Notes: a model not told the origin generated them from the sequence alone. Positions 34,802 to 44,724 are shown, counted from the stretch's first letter. The stretch is DNA of 64,000 nucleotides from Flavobacteriaceae bacterium YJPT1-3 (GCA_029866965.1 CP123444.1:2918501-2982500); one strand, 5' to 3'. Translations and numbers: made by a program.

Positions 34802-35950
34802 TTATTTGAGATTGCTCAGAATAAAATCTAATTTTTTGTTGGCATTCAGATTCTGGGCGTAGGAATCGGTAATATGATGACTGGGCTTGGCCAATCCCAG
34901 CTCCTTGAGGTGGCGAATCGCTTCCAGACTACCCAAATTCACTTTTCCGGTCAAAAGATCATCCAGCGATTCTCCCTGATGATAAGCCTTATAAATCTTT
35001 TTTAAACCAGTTAGATATAAGAAATCTTTAGTAAAACCACCGCCTCGATGTACCCGGAGGGTGATCCCCCAGGCGGTATCCCGATCCAGTTTGTATTGGC
35101 TATAGAGCAGATCGAAGGTGTCTGAAAAATCGTAGCCCTTGATCAGGCTATCTGCAGCGATCACGCGATAGGCTAACTCTTTCATGCGTTTCAAGGTGAG
35201 GCAATTGGACATGTATTCGCTGAACACCGCCAAGCCTTCCTGCGTTTCCGTGTTGTTAACAAAGCCATTGGAAAAGATCTTCAAGGGCTGGCTTTTCCCA
35301 TTGAAGGTGGTCACTAAATGCACCCCTACTTCATGATTGGCCAAAACCTTGAGCTGATTAGCACTAAATAAATGGTTCTTTTTTAAGACCAGCGTCTCGG
35401 AAGAGTTGAGCACCATAGCCGCAGCCGAAATGTTGGTGGAATATTTGATCTCAAAGTCAAAGTCGTAACGCTGAGCAAATTCCTTAAAGTAGGCTGCTGC
35501 TTCCTGTGCAGTATATTGCGGACGCATGTCATCAGAAGATTCCTCCTTACCAAAATGCAGGATAAAGCGTGCATTGTTCACATCCCTTTCTTTGGGAGTA
35601 CCAAACACGCGAAGCGAGTTGTAATAAAAACGCTTGCCATGACCAATACTCTCAATACACTGGATCAATCCTGAATACTCGTAGATGATGCCTTCGTAGA
35701 GTTCACGAATGACCTCATCTTCGATCCGTTCCAGTCGCTGCGAAAAGAACAGGCGTTGCATTTTGTAGGGATTGAACCTAAGCTTGCGGTACTTGAATTT
35801 GGGATTGACCGTAAACTTAGATGCGAAGAACGCCTTCTTTTCGCTTTCGATATTCAACGGATTCAAATAATTCAATAGCTCAATGTTTTGCACCAACCGA
35901 TCGAGATTTTGATCGATCTCGAGCAAAGCACTGTAGGGCGTAGAAGTCAT
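34802..35950 (-). CDS. QEGLA-motif metallopeptidase-like protein (DUF1704/MATCAP-like)
   Basis: A 382-residue protein of the family once called flavohaemoglobin expression-modulating, now related to zinc tyrosine carboxypeptidases. The candidate zinc-binding sequence is NHEVGVHL, the hallmark TQEGLAVFSEYM follows, and RVHRGGGF is also conserved. I start at ATG 35950, one base after the N-formylglutamate amidohydrolase stop; an ATG at 35965 would overlap it. It is the last of three coupled genes with an ATP-grasp ligase. The peptidase activity is inferred from the metal motif and is not shown here. Confidence 0.87.
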   Translation of the reverse strand: MTSTPYSALLEIDQNLDRLVQNIELLNYLNPLNIESEKKAFFASKFTVNPKFKYRKLRFNPYKMQRLFFSQRLERIEDEVIRELYEGIIYEYSGLIQCIESIGHGKRFYYNSLRVFGTPKERDVNNARFILHFGKEESSDDMRPQYTAQEAAAYFKEFAQRYDFDFEIKYSTNISAAAMVLNSSETLVLKKNHLFSANQLKVLANHEVGVHLVTTFNGKSQPLKIFSNGFVNNTETQEGLAVFSEYMSNCLTLKRMKELAYRVIAADSLIKGYDFSDTFDLLYSQYKLDRDTAWGITLRVHRGGGFTKDFLYLTGLKKIYKAYHQGESLDDLLTGKVNLGSLEAIRHLKELGLAKPSHHITDSYAQNLNANKKLDFILSNLK

Positions 35951-35951
35951 C

Positions 35952-36788
35952 TTAGTCTTGAGCATAGGTCTCGTAAAAGGCTTGAGCATGGGCCGGAAGG
36001 ATGGTTTTCAATTGGGACTCTATGGCGTCAACCACCTCCGGATAAATGACATGTTCCAATTCGTCGCAGTAAATCTTAGAAAATTCAGTGGCCAATACTA
36101 AGGTGTTTTGAAATCGTTCTGTGATGTACTTTAAGAAATACCCATTTCCCTGAAAGGTATCATTGATCGCCGCTGTAGTGCGGATATCGTGTGGTAGTTT
36201 GATGGCTTGTAAGGCATCGCACCATGCTTTCGCGAAAGCGTCAAAACGAGCGCCGTCAATGTTCTTTGTACCCAGATTGATGACCGGAACCTCACGGTCC
36301 CAGCGCTTCCAGTTGTAGGAATGCATGTCGTAGACAATACCCACTCCAAATTTGGCCTCCATTTTTCGAACCAGGGCATCGACGACCGCATAGAATTGCT
36401 GGTGTTTGTGCAGGCTTTTTTCTTTTTGTTCGCCTGACAACGGGATCTTCCACAATTTTTTTCCCCAGGCATCTTCATAGACGGCCTGTTCAGGAGCGCG
36501 GTTCAGATCGTATTCAAATCGAGAATCCCTACCGGCAATAACCATGGGCATCGTTTGAACCATCTGCAGCGTACAGGGATCTTCTTCGTACCAGCGTTCA
36601 TATTCGGTATGCAAGCAGGAATACCACAACTCCTTGCGGAACTGGTGTCCGTCATGAACCGCCCCACAGAGGTAGTAGGTGTATTGATCGATTTTGAGCG
36701 TAAAGGAATAGTCTGCAGCCACCGCGTGAAAAGGCTCTTCCCGCTCAATACGATCGATCATTTCGGCTACGCTCAGTCTAAGCATCAT
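35952..36788 (-). CDS. N-formylglutamate amidohydrolase family enzyme
   Basis: A 278-residue zinc amidohydrolase of the HutG-type family that cuts N-formylglutamate or related amides. Visible features are the loop YDMHSYNWKRWD with its metal ligands, SRFEYDLNRAPE, and a C-terminal FSKIYCDE. The start overlaps the ATP-grasp gene by about 11 bases (a second ATG follows immediately). There is no histidine-degradation gene nearby, so its substrate is more likely a peptide-type amide made by the upstream ligase. An exact palindrome is read as AFAKA near residue 185. Confidence 0.88.
   Translation of the reverse strand: MMLRLSVAEMIDRIEREEPFHAVAADYSFTLKIDQYTYYLCGAVHDGHQFRKELWYSCLHTEYERWYEEDPCTLQMVQTMPMVIAGRDSRFEYDLNRAPEQAVYEDAWGKKLWKIPLSGEQKEKSLHKHQQFYAVVDALVRKMEAKFGVGIVYDMHSYNWKRWDREVPVINLGTKNIDGARFDAFAKAWCDALQAIKLPHDIRTTAAINDTFQGNGYFLKYITERFQNTLVLATEFSKIYCDELEHVIYPEVVDAIESQLKTILPAHAQAFYETYAQD
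36226..36239. repeat. Iterated palindrome GCTTTCGCGAAAGC, exact copy 5
   Basis: Inside the N-formylglutamate amidohydrolase gene, read as AFAKA. Confidence 0.95.
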
Positions 36789-37809
36789 CCACCGCCTTTC
36801 TGAGTTTCGCCTGGCGCTCTATGCGTGTCACCCGTTCCATGACCTGATCTTCTACAAAATTTATCACTTTTTCCTGCAATTTGGTTTTGTACACCTTGTT
36901 GATGTAGGTGATTCCACCCGGACTCATCACATTGACTTCGACCAGCATCCCATTGATCACATCAATACCCACAAAGTATAAACCATCACTCACCAACTTG
37001 GGTCCGATACGTCTGCAGAGTTCCTTCTCTTGCTTCGTCAAGGTGTGTTTGGCTACACTTCCACCGGCACTTACATTGGAGCGGTGATCATCCTTTCCCG
37101 GAATACGGCGCATGGCGCCAATAGGTTTTCCGTTGAGTAAAAGTATGCGTACGTCACCCTGGTCAGCCCCTTCAATATAGTCCTGCAAAATCACGTAATT
37201 GGTGGTCCCATCCTTATTGTCAATATAGAAATCAAGCAACGACCGAATACTGGTCATCGCACTCTTTTCGATCAGGATCACCCCGCTTCCCCCAAATCCA
37301 TTAAGGGGTTTGAGGATCATTCGGTCCTGATCAGATTCTTTGATCATGCGAATGAGGTATTCCTTGTTCTTAGTCACATGGGTTCGGGGAATGAACTCAT
37401 TGGAATCATCTTCGAATACTGCCGTATATAATTTATTATTGGCCCTGCGAATGCCATCAATATCATTCAGGATAAACACATCATCTTTGACCGAGTCCAG
37501 GAAGTTCAGCATGATGGTATCCAGCGGAGGGTTGGATCGAAGGATGATGACATCAAATCCGGCCAGGGGCAGCATCTCATCCCTAAATTCCGCTTTATTA
37601 TGAAAAGCCTTAAGCGAGGCAGGTACCTTCTCCATCCGTTTGATTACCCGACAAAAGGCGTTGGTGACGCTGTCGCGAATGGTAAGATTTGCCGGGGTGG
37701 TAATGGCGACCCCGTGACCGCGTTTGACGCATTCCCTTAGCAGTGCCAGAGAGGTGTCATCTTCCGGTTTCATGTCCTCCCAGGGGTACATCAAAAAGCA
37801 AACATTCAT
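36778..37809 (-). CDS. ATP-grasp ligase resembling glutathione synthetase
   Basis: A 343-residue cytosolic ATP-grasp enzyme. It has the N-terminal pre-ATP-grasp fold start VCFLMYPWEDMKPEDDT, the ATP-binding ILKPLNGFGGSGV and a catalytic loop with GIDVINGMLVEVNVMSPGG. It joins an acid to an amine with ATP. Bacillithiol is the thiol of these organisms (BshA is encoded at 45412), so classical glutathione synthesis is unlikely. Its operon partners are an amidohydrolase and a peptidase-like protein, which suggests a small peptide or peptide-tag system. A near-consensus promoter (TTG, 21 bases, TACCTTTAC) lies at 37837-37868. Confidence 0.88.
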   Translation of the reverse strand: MNVCFLMYPWEDMKPEDDTSLALLRECVKRGHGVAITTPANLTIRDSVTNAFCRVIKRMEKVPASLKAFHNKAEFRDEMLPLAGFDVIILRSNPPLDTIMLNFLDSVKDDVFILNDIDGIRRANNKLYTAVFEDDSNEFIPRTHVTKNKEYLIRMIKESDQDRMILKPLNGFGGSGVILIEKSAMTSIRSLLDFYIDNKDGTTNYVILQDYIEGADQGDVRILLLNGKPIGAMRRIPGKDDHRSNVSAGGSVAKHTLTKQEKELCRRIGPKLVSDGLYFVGIDVINGMLVEVNVMSPGGITYINKVYKTKLQEKVINFVEDQVMERVTRIERQAKLRKAVDDA

Positions 37810-37836
37810 AGACTTTATTTTGGTGGTTTATTTCCC

Positions 37837-37868
37837 GTAAAGGTACGGAAATCGGGGGCGATTGGGCA
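37837..37868 (-). promoter_or_regulatory. Candidate promoter of the ATP-grasp operon
   Basis: Minus strand: TTG, about 21 bases, TACCTTTAC. The spacing is on the long side and the last G is A, so this is weaker than other promoters here. Confidence 0.35.
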
Positions 37869-37884
37869 AAACCCCTAATGCGCT

Positions 37885-39033
37885 TCAATTGAAGGTCTGG
37901 CCGTTGTTGATGGTTCCGATAGTGTCGGGTATATTGGCGCTCCAGGTAAAATCGGCATATTGATTTCCAGTACCCTGTAACTGCAACGAAGTCCCGGCGG
38001 CGGTGGGCGGGTCCTGATTTACGCCAATATCAATCGAAGTAAGTCCAATCGCCGGTCCGGTGGTCGCTGTGATCACGCCCTCATAACTCAGAAATTGCAC
38101 CACCTGATCAGCAGGGTCTACCAGAGCCAATCCTTCTGCAGGGCCATTCTGCAACGGACTGATCGGAACATTGAGGGTTCCCAGTCCCGCTTGCTGATCG
38201 GGTATGATCCCACTAAGGGCAGTCGTACTAATGATGGTTCCTCCGGTGCCGTTGTAGTGAATGATTCGGTAGCCATTGAGATCCATTCCGGCCGTACCGG
38301 CGATCTCCACCCGCTCGTTCAGATCAGCAGTCGGGAAATTATCGTAATGGATCTCATTGATCCACAGTTCGATATCGTCATCCACAATGCTGACCTCTTC
38401 CGTATTCAGATTCCCGATGGTGGGCGTACCATCGCCTCCGCTGATGGTGGTAATAGTCAGCGTAATGAGCTCCGTACCTTCGATAAGCACATCATCAAGA
38501 ACGGTAAACACGGAAGCTGCGGTGTAGGTCGTATTTCCGGCAGGTATGATCACCTGTTGAGCACCGGCCTCATTGAAATCCGAATAGTCATTGGTTTCTA
38601 TAGTCAGCGTAACCGGATTAGTGAGCGAAGGATCGCTAATCAAAAAATCCAGGTCGACCACTCCTCCATTCTCCGAAATGGCGAATCCGGTTCCATTGGA
38701 AAACTCGACAGAGGTAGGATTGGTAGAGTTAGTCAGGCAGTAGATATTCTCCCAGTTGGCGCCATTCCAAACTTTGAGGCATTGCTGTCCACTAATCATA
38801 TCATTGTGAAATATCAGCAATCCGATATCATCAGGAGTAGCGCGAGCAGCAATATCGTCCAAAGCCATTTGTGTAGTTGCGCGTGGCGGAAGAAAGCCTC
38901 GATAAGCAATCCCATCGGAGGAACTTCGAACATCCAATATGGCTGCATCGCTGGGCGCAGTAGTTCCAATACCAACCTGAGCAGAGACACTCAACGAGCA
39001 GATCGTGAAAATCAACAAAAGCAACTTGGTCAT
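37885..39033 (-). CDS. Secreted protein with Calx-beta-like and lamin-tail-like domains
   Basis: A 382-residue protein with a clear signal peptide (ending SVSAQ) and a first domain typical of flavobacterial surface proteins (VGIGTTAPSDAAILDVRSS). A Calx-beta-like repeat follows at about 107-205 (GFAISENGGVVDLDF and LITLTI). A lamin-tail-like domain starts near WINEIHYDNFPTADLNERVEIAG. No type IX sorting tail is evident. It is probably an extracellular or surface adhesin. Its own transcript runs between the ATP-grasp and symporter genes. A 325-residue antisense frame covers most of it, but I do not regard that as a gene. Confidence 0.72.
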   Translation of the reverse strand: MTKLLLLIFTICSLSVSAQVGIGTTAPSDAAILDVRSSSDGIAYRGFLPPRATTQMALDDIAARATPDDIGLLIFHNDMISGQQCLKVWNGANWENIYCLTNSTNPTSVEFSNGTGFAISENGGVVDLDFLISDPSLTNPVTLTIETNDYSDFNEAGAQQVIIPAGNTTYTAASVFTVLDDVLIEGTELITLTITTISGGDGTPTIGNLNTEEVSIVDDDIELWINEIHYDNFPTADLNERVEIAGTAGMDLNGYRIIHYNGTGGTIISTTALSGIIPDQQAGLGTLNVPISPLQNGPAEGLALVDPADQVVQFLSYEGVITATTGPAIGLTSIDIGVNQDPPTAAGTSLQLQGTGNQYADFTWSANIPDTIGTINNGQTFN

Positions 39034-39174
39034 AGCGGTACTTCCAAAATGAATTCATCCGCCCCAAACTAGGGAGTCCAGCGCGATTTCGGAATACAAA
39101 CTACTTAAAAATGGGCTTTTGAAGCGTCCTTAAGACACGGTCTTGCAGTCGATTTATAAATGAGGCGGTTACGC

Positions 39175-40620
39175 TTAATTTTCTTTTACGTCGAAAGCCA
39201 CATCCGGGTCCTTATCGGTATAATTCAACATGCCTTCTCCTTTGGCAATGATAGAACACACCGTTGCATCACCAGTGACATTGACCACCGTTCGGCACAT
39301 GTCGAGTATACGGTCAACCGGAAATATAATCGCGATCCAGGCCGGATTCAATCCAACCGATTCCAAAACGATGATCAACATGACCAAACCGGCGCTGGGC
39401 ACCGCTGCCGATCCAATGGAAGCCAGCGTGGCTGTGAGTACGATGGTTAGTTGCTGACCCAGAGTAAGATCGATCATGTGCATTTGCGCTAGAAAGACCA
39501 CAGCTACAGCCTGATACAGGCAGGTACCGTCCATATTGACCGTAGCGCCTATGGGCAATACGAAACTGGTGATCTTTTTATCTACACCCAGATTATCTTC
39601 CACACACTCCATAGTCACAGGCAATGTAGCTGCACTGGAAGAAGTGGAAAAGGCCAGGGTTTGTGCGGGTCCCATGGCTTTAAAGAAGCCGGAGTACGGA
39701 ATGACGCGAACAAATAATTTCAGTATTAAAGGATAGATCAGGAAGATCATGAGCACCAGCCCCAAGAATACGGTCAGGGAGTACCAGCTCAATCCTTTAA
39801 AAATTTCTACCACCTTACCAATGTCGTCGCCGGCCATCTTACTGACCACTCCGGCCAGCAATGCAAACACGAAAAAGGGAGCAGCATGCATGACGATATC
39901 CACCATTTTGAGGAAGACTTCCATGATGCTGTCAACCACCTGTATGACCGGGTCTGCTTTCGCTTTTGGAATAAACAATAAACTAATCCCAAAGAACAGT
40001 CCGAAGAAAATAACCTGCAGCATCAGTCCGTTGTTCGAGAGCGAGAAAAAGAAATTCTCCGGCACGATATCCACTAAAGGCTGAAGCGGTCCGGACTCTT
40101 TGGCTTCTTTGGCCGTTTCCATCTTTTCATTGACCGTGGTGTCTTTGAGTTCGGCCCGCGATAGATCAGTAATGCGCTGAGCGCGATCTAAAAAAGCAGG
40201 ATCTTTGAGGTAGTTGACCCCATCCTTAATCTCATAGCCCTGAGCATCGGCCCAGACTTCGTATCCGATACGGTTATCGATCCGGCTTTCCTCGTCTATA
40301 AGTTTTCCGGGTTTGATCAGATTGACCAGGGAGAGCCCTACGCCCACCGCCAGAATAGTAGACAGTAAATAGGCCAACAAGGTTTTCCCGCCCATGCGGC
40401 CCAAACTGGAAGGGTCTCCTATTCCTGCGACCCCGGCAATAATGCTAAAGAGCACTAGAGGCACCGCGATCAGTTTGAGCAAATTGATAAAGATGGTACC
40501 AAAAGGTGCGATCCAATCGATCGTAAAATCGCTCCATCCCAGTTTACTGGAAACTAAGGCCCAAACAATACCGGCCACTAAGCCAATGATGATCTGCCAG
40601 TGTAATGCTAATTTTTTCAT
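39175..40620 (-). CDS. Dicarboxylate/amino acid:cation symporter (DAACS family)
   Basis: A 481-residue inner-membrane transporter of the GltP/DctA family with about eight helices and two re-entrant hairpins. The conserved STSSSAATLPVTMECV, NMDGTCLYQAVA and GSAAVPSAGLVML motifs are present. A cytosolic-loop insertion rich in charge (about 105-190) is longer than in E. coli GltP. It brings in glutamate, aspartate or C4-dicarboxylates with Na+ or H+. It lies 25 bases downstream of aroC on the same strand and may share its transcript. Confidence 0.94.
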   Translation of the reverse strand: MKKLALHWQIIIGLVAGIVWALVSSKLGWSDFTIDWIAPFGTIFINLLKLIAVPLVLFSIIAGVAGIGDPSSLGRMGGKTLLAYLLSTILAVGVGLSLVNLIKPGKLIDEESRIDNRIGYEVWADAQGYEIKDGVNYLKDPAFLDRAQRITDLSRAELKDTTVNEKMETAKEAKESGPLQPLVDIVPENFFFSLSNNGLMLQVIFFGLFFGISLLFIPKAKADPVIQVVDSIMEVFLKMVDIVMHAAPFFVFALLAGVVSKMAGDDIGKVVEIFKGLSWYSLTVFLGLVLMIFLIYPLILKLFVRVIPYSGFFKAMGPAQTLAFSTSSSAATLPVTMECVEDNLGVDKKITSFVLPIGATVNMDGTCLYQAVAVVFLAQMHMIDLTLGQQLTIVLTATLASIGSAAVPSAGLVMLIIVLESVGLNPAWIAIIFPVDRILDMCRTVVNVTGDATVCSIIAKGEGMLNYTDKDPDVAFDVKEN

Positions 40621-40645
40621 AAGTGTCTTTTAGGGTATTCTTTGA

Positions 40646-41710
40646 TTACAATCGTACACTTTTATCGCGCAAGCTAAAGTCGGCTAACACCAGGGCTGCC
40701 ATGGCCTCAACGATGGGCACCGCTCTGGGAACCACGCAAGGATCGTGTCTTCCTTTTCCTTGCATCTGCACTTCCTTTCCTTCTTTATCAATGGTGGTTT
40801 GATCTTGCATGATGGTGGCAACCGGTTTAAAGGCCACTCTAAAATAAATGTCCATGCCATTACTGATGCCGCCTTGAACTCCGCCGCTATGATTGGTCTT
40901 GGTGGTGCCGTCTGCATTAAACAGGTCATTGTGCTCACTGCCTCGCATCGCGGCTCCATCAAAACCACTGCCGTATTCAAATCCTTTAACGGCATTGATC
41001 GACAGCATGGCTTTACCAAGTTCAGCGTGGAGTTTATCAAAAACCGGCTCTCCAAGGCCTACAGGTACGTTCTGGATGACGCAAGTGATCACACCGCCCA
41101 CCGTATCTCCGGCTTTTCGTATTTTTTTGATGTAGTCTTCGCTCGCTTTCGCGAAAGCAGCATCTGCGGTACGCACCGGATTCTGCTCAATTTGGGAAAA
41201 ATCCAGATCCTGATAGCCTTTATCGAGTTGCAGCGTACCCACCGACGAGGTGTAGGCGGTGATCTTAATGGGATTCAACAACTGCTTGGCGATCGCTCCT
41301 GCGGCCACCCGACAGGCGGTCTCGCGAGCTGAACTTCGGCCACCTCCGCGGTAATCACGTCCCCCGTACTTTTGATCATAGGTATAGTCGGCGTGACTGG
41401 GGCGATAACTGTCTTTGATATGACTGTAATCTTTGGATTTTTGATTGGCATTGACAATGTGAAATCCAATGGGTGTTCCCGTGGTTTTCCCTTCAAAAAT
41501 CCCGGAGAAAAATTGCACTGTATCCGGTTCCTTACGTTGGGTCACGATGGCGCTCTGGCCTGGTTTTCTCCGCGACATTTCCCGCTGTACGGCCTCGATA
41601 TCCACCGTTAGTCCAGCAGGACAACCGTCAATGATTCCCCCGATGGCAAGGCCATGGGACTCTCCAAAGGTGGTCAATTTAAATAAGGTTCCGTAGCTGT
41701 TTCCGGCCAT
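40646..41710 (-). CDS. aroC: Chorismate synthase
   Basis: A 354-residue enzyme of the shikimate pathway that forms chorismate from EPSP with reduced FMN. All three family signatures are visible: [28 protein letters not shown] and the late [15 protein letters not shown] block with [17 protein letters not shown]. The palindrome (41145-41158) is read as AFAKA around residue 187, in a surface region of the fold that varies among relatives. Length and motifs are complete. Confidence 0.97.
   Translation of the reverse strand: MAGNSYGTLFKLTTFGESHGLAIGGIIDGCPAGLTVDIEAVQREMSRRKPGQSAIVTQRKEPDTVQFFSGIFEGKTTGTPIGFHIVNANQKSKDYSHIKDSYRPSHADYTYDQKYGGRDYRGGGRSSARETACRVAAGAIAKQLLNPIKITAYTSSVGTLQLDKGYQDLDFSQIEQNPVRTADAAFAKASEDYIKKIRKAGDTVGGVITCVIQNVPVGLGEPVFDKLHAELGKAMLSINAVKGFEYGSGFDGAAMRGSEHNDLFNADGTTKTNHSGGVQGGISNGMDIYFRVAFKPVATIMQDQTTIDKEGKEVQMQGKGRHDPCVVPRAVPIVEAMAALVLADFSLRDKSVRL
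41145..41158. repeat. Iterated palindrome GCTTTCGCGAAAGC, exact copy 6
   Basis: Inside aroC, read as AFAKA. Confidence 0.95.
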
Positions 41711-41802
41711 TGCTTGCTTTTGAAACGAAAATAGTTGGTTTTACTTAAAGACGGAAAGAATAGCAGGCTTATTTCTCCCGTTGATATTTTGCTTGCGATT
41801 CA

Positions 41803-44724
41803 TCAGTCTTGTCCCTCCATCGATCGTAAGGCGCTTCGCATCACGGTCACCGGGTGCACGGCTTCTCTCCCCGTACCATCCAAGATCTGATGCCTGCAAC
41901 TGGTTCCATTAGCTACGATGATCGTCTGCGTATCGGCTTTACGGACCGCTGGAAATAAGGTCAGTTCGCCCACCTGCATGCTGACTTCATAGTGCTCTTT
42001 TTCGTAGCCAAAACTGCCGGCCATGCCGCAGCATCCGGATGGGATCAGGGTTGGCTTGTAGTTTATTGGCAAATTGAGTACATCAAATGTACTTTTCATA
42101 CCGGCCAGGGCTTTTTGGTGGCAATGTCCGTGAATTTTGATCTTAGCGGGAGCTTCGGTAAACTGAGCTGCGGTAATGATTCCTTGCTGTATTTGATCGG
42201 CTAAAAACTCTTCAATCAAGAAGGAATGGTTGGCGAGTTCCTGGGCTCCCTGCCGATCGTGGGCCAATTTCAAGTATTCATCGCGAAAGGTGAGCAGTGC
42301 TGAAGGCTCTAACCCAAGCAAGGGAGTGTCTTTACCAACGACCGACTTCAGCTTTTGCACATTCTTATTGGCCAGTCGTTGTGCCTGTTTTAAAAAACCT
42401 TTCGAAATATAGGTGCGTCCACTATCTCTGTTTTTGATCAACGTCACTTCATAGCCCAGACCTTCTAATAGATCGAGGGCATCTTGCGCCACCGGTCCGT
42501 CCAGGTATTGACTAAACTCATCGATGAATAGCACTACCTTGCCTTTAGTGCCTTCGGACTTACGCGCCTTGGCGCGAAAGGGTTTCAAAACCGGCAGGGT
42601 ACGCTCTTCTGCGATGCGCAGGTGGCGTTTGATAAAGGTTGACAAACGATTATGGGTGTAGACCTGGTTGACCAGCCCGCGGAAGGGAGCTGCCCCTTTA
42701 TTGAGAAGGCCATTATAGGCAAAGGCTTTGGTTCTTAAGGAGCTTCCATTAGCTTTTTTGTACTGGTATTCGAATTCGGCCTTCAGGGTAGCAACATCCA
42801 CATTGCTAGGGCACTCTCTGGCACAGGCTTTACAGCTGATGCAGAGATCAAAAACCTCTTTGAGTTCCTGATGGTCAAAACGATTACGTTGCTCACTCTG
42901 TGTTAGAAATTCACGCAAAGCGTTGGCTCGTGCCCGCGTACTGTCCTTTTCATTTTTGGTAGCCTGATAACTGGGACACATAGCACCACCTGCTTCCGCT
43001 GATTTCCTGCAATCGCCACTGCCGTTGCATTGCTCTGCGGCTCGCAGTATACCTTCATTAGCACTAAAATCCATACGGGTTTTAATCTCCGGTTCTGTTC
43101 TTCCAGGGGTGTAGCGCAGACCCTCGTCCATGGGTAAGGCAGCCACTATTTTTCCGGGATTGAAGAGGTTCTCCGGATCGAATAGCTTTTTTACCTGCTC
43201 CAGAAGCTTATAATTGGCTGTCCCGATCATCATCTCGATAAACTCAGCACGCACGATACCGTCGCCGTGCTCTCCGCTTAAGGAACCCTTGTATTTCTTG
43301 ACCAGCTTAGCGACAGCGGTGGTGATCTCCCGAAAAAGCTGCACGTCTTCTTCCTGCTTTAAATTGAGTATGGGACGAAGGTGAAGTTCCCCGGCACCGG
43401 CATGGGCATAATAGACCGCTTCCTGACCGAAATCGGCCATGAGTGCAGTAAATTCATTAATGTACTCCGCCAGATCATCAAGTGGGACGGCAGTATCTTC
43501 AATACAAGCTACCGCTTTGCGGTCGCCTACCATGTTTCCCAGTAGTCCCAGACCCGCCTTGCGCAATTCCAGCGCCTGGTCGATCTCCGTCCCGCTGAGT
43601 ATCGCAGTCGCATAGGGCAATTCCAGTGATTCTAAAGACTGCATGAGTTGAGCCGCTCGAGCCTGGGCCTTATCCTGACTAGCATCCCTGATTTCCAGCA
43701 TGAGGATCGCCTTTGGATCGCCATGAACAAAAAAGCGATTGGCTTGCTGTTCTTTATTATTCTTGGTGCAATCCAGTATGGTGCGATCGATCATCTCGCA
43801 GGTTTCCAGCTGATGTTGCATGGCCGGAGCAACCGCCAATAAGCACTTTTCAATCGATTCAAAATGAGGAACCACCATGACCCCGTGTTCTGGTGGTAAA
43901 CTATCCAGTTGCAAGGTCACTCGAGTGGTAAAAACCAGCGTACCTTCTGATCCGGCCAACAGGGCTGCCAAATTGAGCGGTGGACCGGAGGTGGTGAATG
44001 GTTGCATATCCAGTAAAGTATCCAGGGCATAGCCTGTATTTCTGCGGTGGACCCGAGCATCAGGAAACTGGGCTCTTATTTCTTCTTGTACGGAAGAATG
44101 ACTCAAGGTTTCGATCAAGGAGGCATAAATACGACCTTCCCGATCCGATTGTGCGCACTTAGCCTCCAGCTCTGCTTTACTTAGGTTTTCGAACACGACC
44201 GGACTCCCGTCACTCAGTAATCCTTCCAATCGAATGATCTTATCCCGGGTGACGCCATATTTGATGGAGGTAGTACCGGAAGAATTATTACCTACCATAC
44301 CGCCTATCATACAACGATTGGAGGTGGAGGTATTAGGACCAAAGAATAAACCATACGGTTTTAAATAGCGGTTCAGTTCATCCCGCACCACTCCCGGTTC
44401 TACACACACGGTTCCGGCCTCCAAATCGAGATCGATAATTCGTGTACAATGCCTGGACACGTCAACTACAATGCCCTCCCCTACGCATTGGCCGGCTAGA
44501 GAGGTTCCTGCCGTTCTGGGAATGAGTCCTATTTGATTTGCTTTCGCGAAAGCGATCAGCGACTGAAGATCGGCTTGATGCTTGGGATAGGCCACCGCAA
44601 GTGGTAAACGTCTGTAAACCGAAGCGTCTGTTGCATAAAGCGCCCGATGCAGGGAATCCCATAGCAACTCCCCATCCAATTGAGTGGACAATTGCAAGAA
44701 TGCGTCATTTTTGGGGTCGTGCAT
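41803..44724 (-). CDS. FAD- and Fe-S-binding dehydrogenase (YdiJ/GlcD-GlpC type)
   Basis: A 973-residue fusion. The N-terminal GlcD-like part holds an FAD-binding domain (RTAGTSLAGQCVG, NRCMIGGMVGNNSSG) and an oxidase C-domain with GEHGDGIVRAEF. The rest is an Fe-S part with CISCKACARECPSNVD and two Cys-rich domains (GHCHQKAL, GCCGMAGSFG). Relatives oxidise D-2-hydroxyacids and pass electrons on. The start at ATG 44724 is chosen over a TTG at 44730. A palindrome copy (44540) is read as AFAKA near residue 61, just before RTAGTSLAG. It stands alone upstream of aroC. Confidence 0.92.
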   Translation of the reverse strand: MHDPKNDAFLQLSTQLDGELLWDSLHRALYATDASVYRRLPLAVAYPKHQADLQSLIAFAKANQIGLIPRTAGTSLAGQCVGEGIVVDVSRHCTRIIDLDLEAGTVCVEPGVVRDELNRYLKPYGLFFGPNTSTSNRCMIGGMVGNNSSGTTSIKYGVTRDKIIRLEGLLSDGSPVVFENLSKAELEAKCAQSDREGRIYASLIETLSHSSVQEEIRAQFPDARVHRRNTGYALDTLLDMQPFTTSGPPLNLAALLAGSEGTLVFTTRVTLQLDSLPPEHGVMVVPHFESIEKCLLAVAPAMQHQLETCEMIDRTILDCTKNNKEQQANRFFVHGDPKAILMLEIRDASQDKAQARAAQLMQSLESLELPYATAILSGTEIDQALELRKAGLGLLGNMVGDRKAVACIEDTAVPLDDLAEYINEFTALMADFGQEAVYYAHAGAGELHLRPILNLKQEEDVQLFREITTAVAKLVKKYKGSLSGEHGDGIVRAEFIEMMIGTANYKLLEQVKKLFDPENLFNPGKIVAALPMDEGLRYTPGRTEPEIKTRMDFSANEGILRAAEQCNGSGDCRKSAEAGGAMCPSYQATKNEKDSTRARANALREFLTQSEQRNRFDHQELKEVFDLCISCKACARECPSNVDVATLKAEFEYQYKKANGSSLRTKAFAYNGLLNKGAAPFRGLVNQVYTHNRLSTFIKRHLRIAEERTLPVLKPFRAKARKSEGTKGKVVLFIDEFSQYLDGPVAQDALDLLEGLGYEVTLIKNRDSGRTYISKGFLKQAQRLANKNVQKLKSVVGKDTPLLGLEPSALLTFRDEYLKLAHDRQGAQELANHSFLIEEFLADQIQQGIITAAQFTEAPAKIKIHGHCHQKALAGMKSTFDVLNLPINYKPTLIPSGCCGMAGSFGYEKEHYEVSMQVGELTLFPAVRKADTQTIIVANGTSCRHQILDGTGREAVHPVTVMRSALRSMEGQD
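44540..44553. repeat. Iterated palindrome GCTTTCGCGAAAGC, exact copy 7
   Basis: Inside the FAD/Fe-S dehydrogenase gene, read as AFAKA. Confidence 0.95.

Noticed and set aside
36778-37809. Calling the ATP-grasp enzyme a true glutathione synthetase
   Set aside because: No glutamate-cysteine ligase is near, a bacillithiol gene is present, and the operon partners point to another amide product.
38095-39072. 325-residue plus-strand open frame
   Set aside because: It lies wholly antisense to a secreted protein gene with clear domains and signal peptide, and the translation shows no domain or signal that I recognise.
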